Source: Daedaleopsis sinensis (lineage: Eukaryota > Basidiomycota > Agaricomycetes > Polyporales > Polyporaceae). From it: DNA of 64,000 bases. A program made the translations under genes and the position numbers. Shown here piece by piece: positions 21,872-35,000 of this stretch. Every line of letters begins with the position of its first letter. The stretch's first letter is position 1. Below the pieces are notes generated by a model. It was not told where the DNA came from. It searched no databases and saw only the letters and a list, made by a program, of their open reading frames with translations. The DNA is taken from contig CM066311.1 of assembly GCA_033807695.1 (NCBI GenBank), positions 1,178,001 to 1,242,000 of the forward strand, written 5' to 3'.

Positions 21872-23715
21872 ATGACTGATGACGCCCTCTGCTCCTTCTC
21901 CCCTATCGCTAGCTCGAGCACGGGCACGGGTACGAGCAGGATGCACCCGTCTCCTCCTGCCGGCTCACCCGACTCAGAATCCGAACCCAAACCCGTGCCG
22001 GCCACCGCAGCTGCTGCCAGCGATACGGCTAGCACGAACACCTTTAGCACCAGTACAAGCACCAGTATCCGCAGACGCAGACGCACGTCTACGCACTCGG
22101 ACAATGCCTCGGACACGGACGCGGCTGCGGGTGCGGAGGTGGCGGGCTCGGACCTGTCGCTTCCCCTGGGCTCGGACGCCTTCGTCCCCGAACATGCACA
22201 AGAGCCTCCGACGTCGCCCACGGCACCGCTCGCGCTGTACCCGCCCCTCTCGCCGACGGACTCCCGCAGCCGCGCCCCCGAGTTCTACGGGTTCGTCGCC
22301 TGGACGTCGACCTACCTCCTCTTCGCCCTCTACCTCCTCTGGGCCTTCCTCCCGGACGCGTACATCCTCGCCCTCGGCGTGGCATGGTACCCGAACCGGT
22401 GCGTGCGCATTCCAGCGGTGGTGGCCGCGTCGAGACGTCCTTGCTGATCGTGACGCCTCCTCCTCTGACGGCGCCTGCGCCCACCCACGGCATGGCCGTT
22501 AATCTCCGTCCTGCACACTCACGTCATCCACATATTGCGCACGGCGCGTCGTGGATCGCATTGCACGTCGTATCGGTATCGATATCGACATCGGCATCGA
22601 TGCCGTCGCGGACCATCGCTCTTCTCTGTCGCGCGTCGTGACGCGACCGTGCTCGCCCCGGCCGAACGTGCGATGCTGCTAACGTGTCCAACCATCTTTC
22701 CTGCCCTCGCTTGCCGCTCGCTGCGCCGCGCCGCACAGAGAATGGTCGCTGCTCGTCCCGGCGTACGGGATGGTGCTCGTGCTGCTCACCTACTTCACCT
22801 ACTTCGCGCTCGCGCTTGCCGGCACGCCCTCCTTCGCTGATGTGCGCACGATAACAGGTGAGCCCAGCCCGAATCCCCCCCTCTCCCCTCCCGCGTCCGC
22901 GTTCTTTTCTTGGTCCTCGTCGCCTCGCCCTCTCTCGTCGCGCGACTTTCCCACCGCCCCTGCCTTGGCGCACAGTCGCTTCCCACCTCCCGCACTCGCC
23001 TCCCACCAGCCGCTGCCCACCTCCTTCTGCCCCATTCAATATTCATCTCCCCCCCTCTTCTCCCTTTTCCCTTTTCCCTTTACGCTTTGCCCCTTCTCCC
23101 GCCTCGACGTCCGCTCCGACCGCCCTTCTCGCATCCCGCGCCTCCTTGGTCCCAGTCCCAGTCCCATGCCACGCCATGCCCACATGTGCATGTGCATGTG
23201 CCACGCGTGCGTGCGTGCGTGCGTGGCTCTCGGTGCGGGCCCGGCGGTAGGGCGTTGGGCGTTGGGCGTTGGGCGGTAGGGCGGGCTGATGGTCTCCACC
23301 GCGCGCCCTCGGTCTCGCATGCTCACACACCCCCCCGTGCTTCTGCGCCACAGATTCCAAGGCGCACTTCCCTGGCCCCGCTGCCGCCGACGATAACGCG
23401 CGCGCGCGAGGAGGCCCCGACCGAGCCCAAAAGCCGAGGGCGCAGCAGCGGAAGCCGAGGACGAGGACGAATACGGACACGAGCACGGATACGAGCACAG
23501 ATACGAACACAGATACGAGCACGAACACGAATACGGATGCGAGGGCGAGGGGGGGTGCGCAGCGGGGCGTCAACCCGTACCGCGCGCACGCCCAACCCGG
23601 CGCCGTCCCCGAGCTGTACGACATCCCCCTCGGGATGGTCAACCGCGTCGTGTACGGGCCGCCCCGCCGCCCCCGTCGGACAGCCGCGCGGGGCGGTCTG
23701 GAAAATACACAGTAG
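21872..23715 (+). CDS. GPI19: PIG-P, subunit of GPI-GlcNAc transferase
   Basis: Three exons, 21872-22398, 22739-22857 and 23354-23715, join to 335 codons with canonical introns. The first 130 residues are a Ser/Thr/Pro-rich disordered head. The PIG-P domain follows: PEFYGFVAWTSTYLLFALYL as first TM helix, LALGVAWYPNREWSLLVPAY, a second TM helix (GMVLVLLTYFTYFALALAG) and TPSFADVRTIT. The conserved C-terminal motif PELYDIPLGMVNRVVYG is present but displaced by an insert of about 70 residues rich in Arg, Thr, Asn and Asp, coded by a minisatellite. The subunit belongs to the ER-membrane complex that adds GlcNAc to phosphatidylinositol, the first step of GPI-anchor synthesis, so it indirectly serves the GPI-anchored CRH enzyme in this window. 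The ATG at 21872 is the first in frame. Confidence 0.92.
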
Positions 23716-24417
23716 CCTTCCTTGACAAATTTCAAACGTCAACGCGACCCGAACGCCCCTCGCAAGCTCTAGCTCCAGCTCCAGCTCTGAGCCCTGTGCG
23801 TTATAGCCACGCCCGGCGTCCGACGTCCAGAACCGGCAAGCAGTAAGCCATGCAACGTATTCACTGTCAATAAGTATGCGAGGGGCGCGGCGCGGCGCGG
23901 CACGCGGTAGCGTGTGCACTGTGCACTGCGACTGTGGCCGGATCCGGCAGGTCAGAGGGTTATCCGACAGAGATCGATCCCCCCGCTCAGCCAAGGAAGG
24001 TAGGTGGCTACAGGCACGGTGGCACGCCTCCCTCCCTCCGGATCCGTACGCCGATTCCTCGAGAACATTTTCAAACTGCCTGCGGGGCTTCTGCCTCTGC
24101 AGCTGGCAGCTGGGCGGGCGCGTCGGAATCGCGCAAGGCACGGGTGCGACGCATGCGGATGCGGGCATCGACTGCACAAACACAAAGACGGACGCGGACA
24201 CGGGCGAGCGATGGATGCGATAGAGTTTAAGTGATAGGTCCCACCCGGCGGGTGCCAACGCCCGCGCGCGGGGGCGCATACGCATCGCGTCCGAATCCGA
24301 GGGCGAGGGCTGCTGTCACCATACGGTGCTAGGGACGGCCATGGCCATGGCGCCCCGCACTCTGGCGGACTCGGATTATTTCTGCTCCGCCCGCGGCTTG
24401 CCCGTGTTGCGTTAACG

Positions 24418-24441
24418 TCGGCGTCGGCGTCGGCGTCGGCG
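24418..24441. repeat. GTCGGC hexanucleotide repeat
   Basis: About four perfect head-to-tail units. Confidence 0.9.
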
Positions 24442-24612
24442 CATGTGTATGTAGGATGGTTGACGTTTAGGCGTACGCGTCGAGCGCACGCCTACGAACT
24501 GCAAGTGCAAGTCTACTTGAGTCTCGAAGCTAGCATGGCGCGGCAAGTACTAGTGCCTGTACATGTCGGTCTTCCCGGGCAGCCTCCCCTAGTCCCTAGT
24601 CCCCCTAGGCCT

Positions 24613-24658
24613 GTCCATGTCCATGTCCATGTCCATGTCCATGTCCATGTCCATGTCC
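24613..24658. repeat. GTCCAT hexanucleotide repeat
   Basis: Between seven and eight perfect units; the longest simple repeat in the region. Confidence 0.95.
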
Positions 24659-24943
24659 GCGCAACCGACACGGCAGTCCGACGTTTTCTGTCAATCACCC
24701 GGCCCGTCCACTCGCACTCGCGCTCGCGCTATTCGACGTTCGACGTTCAACGTTCGCTAGTCCGAAGGTACATACGCATGCGGCGCGGCGCAAACCACCC
24801 CCGCTGCGTCCTGAGCCTGCCACGGTGCCTGCTGCCATATGCCACATGCATTGCACTCTGATTTTGAGACGGAGACGGCTTCCGTCGCGCTTCTCGTCTT
24901 CTAGTGTGCCAGTGCGGCTCGACGGCGGTCGTTCTGGCACGCA

Positions 24944-24975
24944 ATGCACCATGCACCATGCACCATGCACCATGC
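24944..24975. repeat. ATGCACC heptanucleotide repeat
   Basis: About four and a half perfect units. Confidence 0.93.
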
Positions 24976-26256
24976 ATCGCAGCGTGTGGCCCACACCATC
25001 CGCCTGGCCATCACATCTGATTCGGATTCGGACTGCATGTCGCCCGCCCCGCGTCCCGGTCTCCCGAACGAGCTGCGAGCGCACGCTGCCCATGCCGGTT
25101 AGTCTTTTGCCTACTCTGCTCCTGCTCCTGCTCCTGCGAGCAGGCGCGCGGCGCCGGCGGTCGCTGTCGCTGTACATGTACATGTGCTTGCTTGGTTTTA
25201 GTTTTGGAGCACGAGCGCTGAGCGCACGAGCACCGGTCCTGTCGATCGGGGTCGAGACGCGGTGCTACTTAACCCCATTGTCGCTCGAAGCTCGAAGCTC
25301 GCGAATTCGGAAATCGCACCATGATTACGCCACTGGTGTTGCCGATGTAGTACGTACGTACGCGCTACTGATGGGTTGCATGGACACATACACACTCACC
25401 CCAGTGCACAGTGCATGTGTATGCTAGTCCAGCAGCGGCAGCGCGATGTGCTTAACGGATAGGATCCTAGGATTCGGAAGGCACCCAGCGCCCGAGGGCT
25501 GACAGGGCCTCGCCCGCTTCACTGGCAGTCTCGCGGCCTATAGTACCGTACTAGTAAGCACCCCACAGCGCCGACAGCGCGCGAAAAGTCACCCTGCCAC
25601 CGGGCGATCATGACAATATTTACTTTGACACAGCTGCTGCAGGCGGACGCTTAGCGCTCAGGCATAGGTATAGGTACCACGACAATCGCGGCGGCAGTAA
25701 TCATTACCAGCCATGCAGGACGGCCGAGGCCTCGACTGAGTCCGAGTCCTGTGATTCAACTTGAACTTGAAGTTCCTGTACATCATGATGTGAGTCTGCG
25801 ACCACCGACCCGAGTGTCAGTAGTATTTAGCTCGTAGCTCGGAGTGCTCACTGGGGTGCCAATCGATATCTGAGTGACTCCGAACTGGCCTGACTCCGAA
25901 GCCCGAGCATCCTGGGTTCCCCGTGCTATTCTCAGACTCTCGCGTGTGCCGCGGCCGGACGCTTCGCGATAGCGCGCGGGTGCTCAGTACTCAGTACTCA
26001 GTACGTACAACGTGCGTAACCTGCGCACCACGGCTGCAGCCAGAGCAAACCTGGCAGCCTGGCAGATCGAATGCGCAGAAGAGCGGGAGTGCTGTTCTGC
26101 CCGTGGCAGCCTGAGGGCCAGCCGCTCGGACTCGGACCCCTACCTGACCTGACCTGAGTGAGGGCAGGGACGGGGACGCGTACGGCGACGGCGGCCTGTA
26201 TACTTGGTGCACATATTAATTATGTGGCACGCATGCGTATATGCGTATATGGCACA

Positions 26257-26284
26257 TGTCTGTGTCTGTGTCTGTGTCTGTGTC
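26257..26284. repeat. TGTGTC hexanucleotide repeat
   Basis: About four and a half perfect units. Confidence 0.92.
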
Positions 26285-26877
26285 AGCGATACAGCACTGG
26301 CAGCTTTGACGTGTACTTATGATCATTAGAGCTCTCACTGGCAGGCGACTGGTAGCAGTCAGGAGCGGAACTCCGAGCACTGAACGTACCTAGCAAAGAC
26401 GCGCAGCTGCACATGTGCGACTCCCAGCTGCAGAGCGCAGGGCCCCGGCTCCAAGCTTAAGGTCAGTGGTCAGTGGTCAATGGCAGGGCAGGTCAGGGGG
26501 CCGCCGGAACCAGTACGCACCATAGTCGATAGATCAACAGGGCAGAGCACGGAGGACGCGGCCGATGCGATGATGGCTATCACCTTCTTCAAGTTCTTCT
26601 TCTCCAAGTCCGAGTCCGAGTCCGAGTTCGAGTTGAAGCTCAGTACGCAGTACAAGCACATGTACAAGCACACACACATCGGGATCTGCGGATCGCTCGT
26701 GGTCCGTTCAAGCGCGGCAGTTGCATTCGATTAGGTCTCTAGATATGCGGATACGGTATGCGGTATGCGTACAGAGCGTGCGCGCGCGGCTCATGCTCAT
26801 GCGGGTGTACAGGGGGTGGGGTGGGGGCGGGGTGCGGGGTGCGGTGCATTTGGTGTACTACATGCGTGCGTGTCTTT

Positions 26878-26908
26878 CGTGCGTGCGTGCGTGCGTGCGT
26901 GCGTGCGA
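26878..26908. repeat. CGTG tetranucleotide repeat
   Basis: Nearly eight perfect units. Confidence 0.93.
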
Positions 26909-26939
26909 GGGGGCGAGGGAGCAATGTGACTAATAGTAC

Positions 26940-26991
26940 AGATGGGCAGATGGCAGATGGGCAGATGCAGATGGCAGATGGGCAGGCGGCA
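26940..26991. repeat. degenerate GGCAGAT repeat
   Basis: Imperfect 6-7 bp units built on GGCAGAT/GGGCAGAT. Confidence 0.8.
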
Positions 26992-27437
26992 GGCGAAGCA
27001 GATATCTGATCTGGGAAGTTACGGTAGGACGTAGCTGCACGGACGGCCTTTGGTGGATCGAGGGATCGAGGGATCGGGAGGGCGTGGGGGGAGGGGAGGG
27101 GTGTCGACGAAGCGGGGGAGGAGGGGGCGTGTGGTGGGGGCGGCGCGAGCATTCAACGACACGGGCGTACGCAGGACCGGCCGCGGGAGGGGGCAGCGCA
27201 AGTACAGGCACGGGCACGGGCACGGGGAGCAGCCGCAGAGGGCACACGCCGCGCCCGAACCGCGGTCGCGTTCGGTGCGGGCTCGTGCGCTGTCATCGCG
27301 GAGCCTGCAGGCCTGAGCGGGCGCCGGGACGTCGACGGGGATGGGGATGCGTACTCCCGCATGCGCGCCGCACGTCGTCGGCGGAGTCGCGAGCGGTGTT
27401 GTCTTCTGTCTTCGTAGGGCCATGCGCGAGGTGGAGA

Positions 27438-27463
27438 TGGATACGGATACGGATACGGATACG
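27438..27463. repeat. GGATAC hexanucleotide repeat
   Basis: About four perfect units. Confidence 0.9.
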
Positions 27464-27982
27464 GAAAGGAAAAGCACCATAAAAAAGCAAGCGGAGAGAT
27501 AGCGGGCAGATGCGAGTGCGAGGAGAGACGACGCGAGAGGACGGAGATTGGGCGAAATATATGCTATAGACGACGACGACGACAGCGACAGCGACAACGG
27601 GCAGATGCAAGAAGGCAGGGAGGAGGAGGGGCGCGGATGCGGGCGAGAAGGCGGCAGGCGGCAGGCGGCGGCGGCGGGCGGGGACGGCGGACGGCCGGGT
27701 CGAATCGCTCTGAGAAGCAGGCCGGCCGGGCGGCCGAGCGTCGTCCGCGGTCAGAAGCTGGTCGGCGAGGCGATGGCGGGCCCAGGGAGCGAGCGCCACT
27801 AGAAGCGCGAAGCGGGGGGGCAGGCGCGATAGCGCGATAAGTGCCACGGGCGAGCAGCGTGCGCGTGCGCGTTCGGAATTCGAAGGGGCAGCGGAAACGA
27901 AAAAGAAAAAAGAAGATCGCGTCATCGTCAGCACGCACCCCACACACGCACACGCGAGGGCAAGGAAGGCGGGGCGGCTCAC

Positions 27983-29788
27983 CTGGCTGGAGATGTACGG
28001 CGCGCTCTCCGCCTGCGCGTACGAGTTGCGCTCCTCGAACGCGTCCTCGCCCCACGCCGGCGACGACGGCGCCACGGGCGGGAGCGGGAGCGCGAGCAGC
28101 GGGCACGCCGGCTGGAAGTACTCGTCCTCCGAGTCCGACGCCGCGCCGTCCGCGCGCAGGCACCCCGCGTTCGTGCGCGCGGCGAGGCTCGGGGGCACCC
28201 AGCGCAGCTTCGCGGGCAGCGTCCCCGCGTCCTGCACGTCCGTCACGAGCGGGGTGTCGAACCCGACTGTGAACTGCGAGGGCGAGGTGCTGCCGTGCTC
28301 GGACGACGGGAAGATCCCGTGCGTGCGCAGGTGCCGCTTCGCGTTCGAGCGCACCGCGAAGCTCTTCGTGCACGTCGGGATCGGGCACTTGAACGCTGCG
28401 TGGACGCGGAGCAGACGAAGGGAGAGGGTCAGCGTCGGCCGCGGACAAGGCAAGGAGGGCTACTCACGTTTCGCCCCAGAGTGCGAGTTCATGTGCGTCG
28501 CGAGCCCGCTCGGCCGCGGGAACAGCTTCAGGCAGATCGTGCACTGGTGCATCTTGCTCTTCTTCTGCGGCGCGCGCGCGCCCCCCCTCTCCCTCTCCCG
28601 CTCCCTTTCCCGGTCCAGCGCATGCGCGCCCTCGTTCGGCGCGTCCGCCCCCAACGCGTCCGCCCCCGTCCCCGCGCCATTAGCGGACTCGGGGCTCCGC
28701 GCCCACTCCCGCCCGCCATCCGCAAGCCCGTCGCCGTCGTACTCGCCCGCAGGCGCGCGGTACGGCACGCGCTGCACCTCGGACGCGGCGGACGGCAGGC
28801 TGCTCTCCGAGTCGTCGTCGTACTCGTCCCCGTCGAACACGAGCGCGGGCACGGACGACGGGCTGATCGGGTCCCCCCCTGCGCCCGCGCCCGCGCCGGT
28901 GAGCGAGTCGAGCGAGTCGCGCCGCAGCGGCAGCGGCATCGGGTACGGCGCCGCGCGCGGCGAGTGTGCGTCGAGCAGCGCGCCGTCGTATGGGGACGTC
29001 GGGGAGCCCATCTGGAACGCGTGGTGCGAGTGCGAGTGCGCGTGCGAGTGGTGCGAGTGGTGCGAGTGGGGATGTGACTGTGACTGCGAGTGCGAGTGCG
29101 AATGGTGCGAGTGCGGATGCGAGTGCGAGGGCGAGTACGCGGCGGGGGTGAGCGGGGCGTAGCGGGCGCCCGCGCCGGGGCTGTAGAGCTCCTGCGTGCG
29201 GCCCGCGAGGTACTGCTCGGCGAGGCTGAAGCTCGTGCGGCGCTCGGGGAGCGGCTGCACGCTGCGGTAGCCGCTGCGCGCGAGCGAGTGCGAGTCGAGC
29301 GCGCTCTGCAGCTCCTCGGCGGGCGTCGCGGCGGGGGGCGAGTACGTGCCCGCGGGCGCGGGGTTCGGGGTGCCCTGGTAGGAGACCCCGGGGGAGGGGG
29401 AGGGGTAGGAGACGGCGTACATGTTCGCGTACGCGGCGTCCTGGAGGAGGGTGCGCTGGGAGGACTCGGGGTAACCTACCATCTGGGCGTCGGGGCCGGC
29501 CGCGTAGAAGGGGGGGTGGCCGTGGGGCGGGGAGCGGTCCGGGATGGCTGTGGTGGTGTGGCCATGATGGGAGTAGGAGGTGTGGACGTTGAGGATCCAG
29601 GGCTGCTGGCGGGGCTGCTGCTGCTGCTGGAAGGAGGGGATGGCGGTGGAGAGGGGCTCGAGGCCTGGCTGGGGGTGGGAGAGGTAGTACGGGGCGGGTG
29701 CGTGCTGGAATCTATGGAGGGTATTTGGGTCGTGGCTGTCGAGGGAGGAGGCCATGGGGAGGGTATCTGGGGACCAGGCGCTGGGCAT
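27983..29788 (-). CDS. C2H2 zinc-finger transcription factor (3' end unresolved)
   Basis: Exon 1 is 29788-28468 and exon 2 is 28395-27983. They join as AKPFKC, restoring a textbook inter-finger linker. About 415 residues of Pro, Ser, Gln and Gly-rich disorder precede the fingers. This part includes a Gln run, a long His-Ser tract (about residues 215-255) and an acidic patch. The two tandem fingers are CTICLKLFPRPSGLATHMNSH and CPIPTCTKSFAVRSNAKRHLRTH. After them comes a segment with the motif LRWVPPSL, which I have seen in agaricomycete C2H2 regulators, then an acidic/aliphatic tail. It is presumably a nuclear sequence-specific regulator with unknown targets. The exon 2 donor (CAG/GTGAGC) is strong but I could not find the terminal exon. 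An unspliced reading runs on to 27293. Start at 29788 is the first ATG in frame. Confidence 0.85.
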
Positions 29789-32035
29789 GGTGGGCAGGCG
29801 TCGGTGTGGAGGAGGGGGGAGCGGGGAGTGGGTGGAGGAGGGGCGCGGAGGGCGAGCGTTATATGGACGGAGGGCTTAGACTCGGAGGCTTAGACTCTGA
29901 AACGGAGTCGTGACATCTCTGGGGAGGAGGGAGGAGTGGCCATGGGCTGCAAACGCGGTGGTCATAAACCAACGGGTGAATCAGACACGAGACAGCCGAC
30001 CGTGCCTGCCTCCCTGCGCGACCACGAGCCGCCCAGAGCCCCGGCTGCTCCCGCGGTCCCCAGCTGCACCTTCTGGACCCGTGGGAGCCCAGGAAAGAGT
30101 GCGAACCAGGTGCGAACTCCTGCGAACTCCCAGGCGAGCACTCGATCGCTATTCCGCTGCCCCAGCCCCGACCTGCCATCCGTGGCCCATCCGTCCAAAT
30201 CAACACCCGTTTCGGCCACAGAACCAGACGCGCAGACTCCCACCGCCAGATCCGCTCTCCCCGCCCGCGCCTCCCTCCTTGCTCGGCTCCCAGCGCACTC
30301 CGCTCACTTAAGCTCGCGCGCCTCCGACCCCCGCCCTGCGACCAGTGCTCGACCCGGTCGAGAGCCCCCTCTGCACCCGGCCCGTCAGCAACAGCACACT
30401 AGCTCACGCCGACGGCCCACTCACCAGTCAACGTTCAACCTCCAACTTGCACCGCTCCCCTGCCAATCCGCGCACCCGCCGCAAGACGACGCGGTCGAGA
30501 TCGCTCGGACACACTCCCCTGCGCAGGGTCCGAGTCTTGTCCGTGCCGCACGTTGGCATCTCCCTGCATTAATCTGTCCAGACGCACCTCCGAGCCACCC
30601 CATGGCCATTGGCCATCTCACAACGCTCAGGCCCCAGGTGCGTCCGTCGCGCCCGATCCGTGGCATGTCCGCCATCCTGTGTAGTGTGCACTGTATGTCG
30701 TCCGAGTGGTGGCCGGCCGCCTGCCTGCCTGCCTGCCTGCAGCACACGCTATCTTAGTCAGCCGCGCAGGCGCAGACGCACGCCCCGCTTTGGTCTATCG
30801 CAGCACCCTAAGCAGCAGCATGATGCACCTCCATCTGCAAATCCGTGCCCGGCGCACCCGCGAGCGAACGCGAGCGCCCGGGCCGACCCACCTCTCTGGA
30901 GACTTTGCTCGCTTGCGGCTCCCCCGGGAGCGCGTTCCTGCCCCGGATGGCAGGACGCACTCGTCGCTTGCGCTCGCGCTCGCTCGATCAGAACGGATGG
31001 CGATATCGAATCCGATACGCACGAGTCTGGGAGGCCACAAGTACCGTTACCGTTACGCGCCGCGCCCGGAGAAACCAGCCGTCGCCGTCCGTCCGTGAGT
31101 CTGACTTGGCCCGAGTCCTCTCCGAGCTCGCTGCTCGCCCCCCTCCCGTCCGGCGTACGCGTACAGTACGTACGGATGACACTCCGCCTGCGGCCGCGGA
31201 CGCAGCGGCACCACTCGCCACTCGCCAGCGAATCTGCGATCGCGAACGTGCCCGGCGCGTCTACCGTCCACTGCCGCCGTCTGAGCGCTGAGTCTGAGCA
31301 GTGAGTCTGAGTCTATGGTCTTCAAGTTCCGTCGCCCGTCGCCCGTCCGCCGCGTCCAGGGTTCACGTCCGCCCTCCCTCATCATCTTCTCCTGTCTTCA
31401 GCCTTGTCTTCAGCAGTCTTCAGCCTTCGCGCGCCAGATCGCACCGAGATCTGCATCTGGCATCTGCGGCCCTTCTTCATCGGCACGCAGGCGTCCACCT
31501 GTCCCACCCGGACAGCAAGCATTAATTGTAATTGACGACGCCGGGACGGCGGAACGGGAACACAAATGCACATTCACGGCTGGATGTGAGCGCACCGCGA
31601 CGCCACCGACACAGAACCGCGCGACGCACCTGTATTGCGCGAGCCTGTTCCTTGTCGATACCGTCGTACCGCTCCCGGGGCTGCCGTCTGCGCTCGCGTT
31701 CGCCTCGTCTCTGACTGCGAGGCTCCCGGGCCGCGTCGCGCCTGTGGCTCGGTCCCCATTGACGTCTTCGCCCGCGGTGAACACCAGGCTCCTTCGTCCC
31801 GCCACCCGCAGATCCTCCTGCGCGCGCCCCGCCCGCTTCGACGTCTGCGGGGCAGAGTACGGGCGCGCGGCGGCGCGGGCTGGCCGCTGCCGTCCGTCCG
31901 GCGTCATCGTGGTCTCTCTCCGCCGCAACGGGCCCGGCTGCACACGCTCTTGCTGGTGCTGGTGCTGCTGCGGGCAAAGCCACGGCCACAGCATGGGAGG
32001 AGCAGATAGCGAGAAGACACGGCATGCGTCAGTAC
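29789..32035. other. intergenic GC-rich region upstream of the C2H2 gene
   Basis: 2.2 kb without a supported exon. Open frames on both strands are long because of high GC. They show Arg/Pro/Ala/Ser-rich translations and no domain. It should hold the C2H2 promoter and the EXO1 3' UTR. Confidence 0.45.
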
Positions 32036-35000
32036 TCAGCACTCAGCACTCGGTACGCGGTGGCCACACGCAGGAGAATCGTCGGGGATGCACGTAAAAA
32101 CACGTACTCGATCGCGGCCGCTGTTGCTGTGGCCAGCCTTCTCCTTCTCCTTCTCATTCTCTCCTGAACCTGGGTCTCCGCCACCGCGTCGCCCAGTCGC
32201 AGTGTCAGCACCGGAGTGGGAGGAGGGGCCGGAGCTCGCCCGCGCCCACTTCGTCCACCAGCCGCCGGCGACGCTCGCGGCCCGCGCGGCAGCCGCCGCC
32301 GCCGCCGCGGTCTCCTTCTCCTCCTCGATTTCAAGCGCGAGTTCGTATTCGAGCTCGAGTTCTTCCGAGTTACCCTCGTCGACCAGCACCGCGTCCGCGT
32401 CCGCCGCACTCCTGCCACTCCTGCCGCCGCCGCCGCCAGTCGCAGGCGTGATCGGCCCAGGGGTGGACTGCGAGGAAGCCGCCGAGTCGATGCGAACGCC
32501 CGTGCCGATGTCGATGTCAATGTCGATGCTGAGCTCGGCGCCAACTGCAACGCGGTCGATGTCCTCGATTCCGATCCCAATGCCGCCGTCGATGTCAATC
32601 GCCGTATCTTCCTCGTCAAAACCCAAACCCCTATCCACGTCCGTGTCTGCGTCCGAGTCGAACTCCTCGCCGCCGCTCGTGATCTCGTCCCAGTCGTCGA
32701 ACGCGTCCCGGAGGTCGGGCCCGTGCGCACCGTCTCCGAGAGATTTCCGTCGGGGCGTGTCGCTGCGACTATGAGCGTGACTGTGACTGTGCGGGGGATG
32801 GCGGGGGCGGCCGCGCGCGCCCCAGCGCGTGTTCAGCACCGGGCGGAGCGGCAGCGCACGCGTGACGACGCGCTCGACGGCGAGTGCGGGCAGCTTGCGC
32901 ATGTGCGTGCGGGGCCGCTTGGGCGCGACCGGGGAGCTCGAGAGCACGTCCGGGTCCATGTCGTCGTCCGCGTCCGCGTCGTCGTCCCAGCCCCCGTTCC
33001 CGTGTGCGTGTGCGTGTGCGTGACCGGTTCCAGGCCGCACGGGGGACGAGATGTCGGGCGAGTCCCACTGCTGCGCGAGCGAGCCCGTGGGCGACATGTA
33101 CCCCGCTTCCTGCGCAACAGCGTCCGCCGCTCCCATGTCTTCGTCCTCGTCCACGTCCACGTCTATGTCTGTCGCGGGTGCCTTCGCGGCGTCCGCATCT
33201 ACGTCTGAGGCCGAGGCAGACCCGCACGGGATGTTCTCCTTCTCACCCCGCGAGAGGCCCGACGGCCCCGCAACCGCAACAAGGTGTGGCTGGGGCTGGG
33301 ACGCCGGCCCTCCCCGTGCGCGAGTAGGGGTGGACGCAGACGCAGACGTGGCCACAGCTCGGCTCCACGCTCGCGTGCCGCGAGGGTCTGAAACCGATCG
33401 CTGGGCAGGGTGGAAGAACCTGGAGGTGGCCGCCATGCGCGGCGTCCGAGTCGCAGCTGCCGCGGTCGCCGCCGCCCCCTCCTGTCTCTTGCGCTTCGCG
33501 GCGATGTCGCGCTCCAGGACCTCGGCGAGCGTGCGTTTCCCGCTCTGCTTCCCCACGACCATCGATGTCGATGGGGCCGGGCCCTGGCTGCCAGCTGCAC
33601 CGCCGGCCCGCGCAGGGGCCATGTCCGCATTCATAGGCAAGGGCCGTTGCGCTTCTCGCACCTGTGGGGCTACGGTAGCAGTTCCAGAGACACGTAATCA
33701 GAACGCGAACGGCGCGGGGAGACGGGCACGGGCACGGGCACGGAAACGCGGCAATGCGCGAACGCGGTTCGAAGAAGAGCGGAGTGGCGGACTTACAGAA
33801 GAACTGGAGCAGGCCAACGTTGCTGGGTTTCTCCGACGGGGACTCCTTAGCCTTGCCTTTTCCCTTATCGGGCCGGGCCACAGCAGCCATCTTGAGCGTG
33901 CGAGGGACGTAGGCCGGGTTGATGTCCTCCATAGGGAGGAGGCTGACCGGGCACGCGGCGCCCTCTGCGACCTTCTTGGCGAGCGATGGCTCGATATACC
34001 TGAACGGGCGAGCGCGGCGCAATCGACCCGGGAGCATATCAAACGGTATCGGTCAGTTCGCTTGCTGCACGCCAGAGCACGGGACGAGAAGGCACACACG
34101 ACATGGCCACAGCACGACGCGGACGTCTGGGGCACACGCGCAGACCACGACACGAACACGAACACGATGGGACACTCACGCTCCGACGTACGCTTCCTCC
34201 TCCGCGTCCAGGATCTCGTGCGGGGGAATGGGTGTCAGATGGACGAGCTGCTCCTGCACAGGGTCGTACACGCGCTGGTGGAGGAACACCTTTTCGGCCA
34301 GCCGGAACGCGCCGAGGTATCCGCTCGGGATCTTCTTCTTGCCCTCCAGGCGGAGTGCGCTCAGCATGCTCTCCACCGTCTTGTGCTTCCTGAGGAGGGC
34401 CCACGCCGTCTTGAGGCCGATGCCCGGGATGCTCGGGAGGTAATCGCACCCGCTCAGGATGGCCATTGTCCGGAACTGCGCGTCGGACCAGCCGAGGAAG
34501 GACGTGGACGCGACGGCGGCAAAGTCCGCACGCGAGATGCAGGTCACGGTCGCCGCGACGGCGTCGAACTTGAACAAGACCTGCTTGCAGCCAAAGACGA
34601 GGAGGTCCGAGTCCTCGGTGATGATCCCGTCCACGAGGCCGATGCGCTCGAAGTATGCAAGCTGCGCGTCGGCTTCGTATGGGGCGACGACGTACGGCAC
34701 GCCCTCTGCACGCAGGGCCTACATTAGAGCGAGGACATACAGAGCAGACGTCAGACACGATATGCATGGGTGGCACGGAACGGGCTAGACAATCTTCCAG
34801 GCGAGAAGCGTTCTCACCTTGATGAGCTGATATGCCATTTGGGGCGTGACGTCGACGCATTTCACGTAGTAGTCGCGCGCCTGGCCGTGCTTTCCTTGGG
34901 CTGCGAGTGCGTTCGCTCGCGCAAGGTTCTCTTCACGCCGCTGCTTGCGCTCGGACTCTGTCCCCTGCTTGGCCGGGAGCGGTCCGCCGTCAAATACGAG

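Larger units (their letters stand above)
23716..27982. other. gene-poor, GC-rich, microsatellite-rich region
   Basis: About 4.3 kb without a supported gene. Long open frames on both strands are compositional. It holds at least seven simple repeats (listed separately) and many short near-palindromes. The last exon of the C2H2 gene may extend into 27293-27982, but no splice-supported continuation was found. Confidence 0.55.

Noticed and set aside
18320..33210. Many long open frames on both strands in the GC-rich region (for example 19309-19926 +, 27293-28453 - beyond the C2H2 exons, 28295-29077 +, 31315-32097 +, 32216-33208 +)
   Set aside because: They overlap or lie antisense to spliced genes, consist of Arg/Ala/Pro-rich translations and show no domain. 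High GC makes stops rare.
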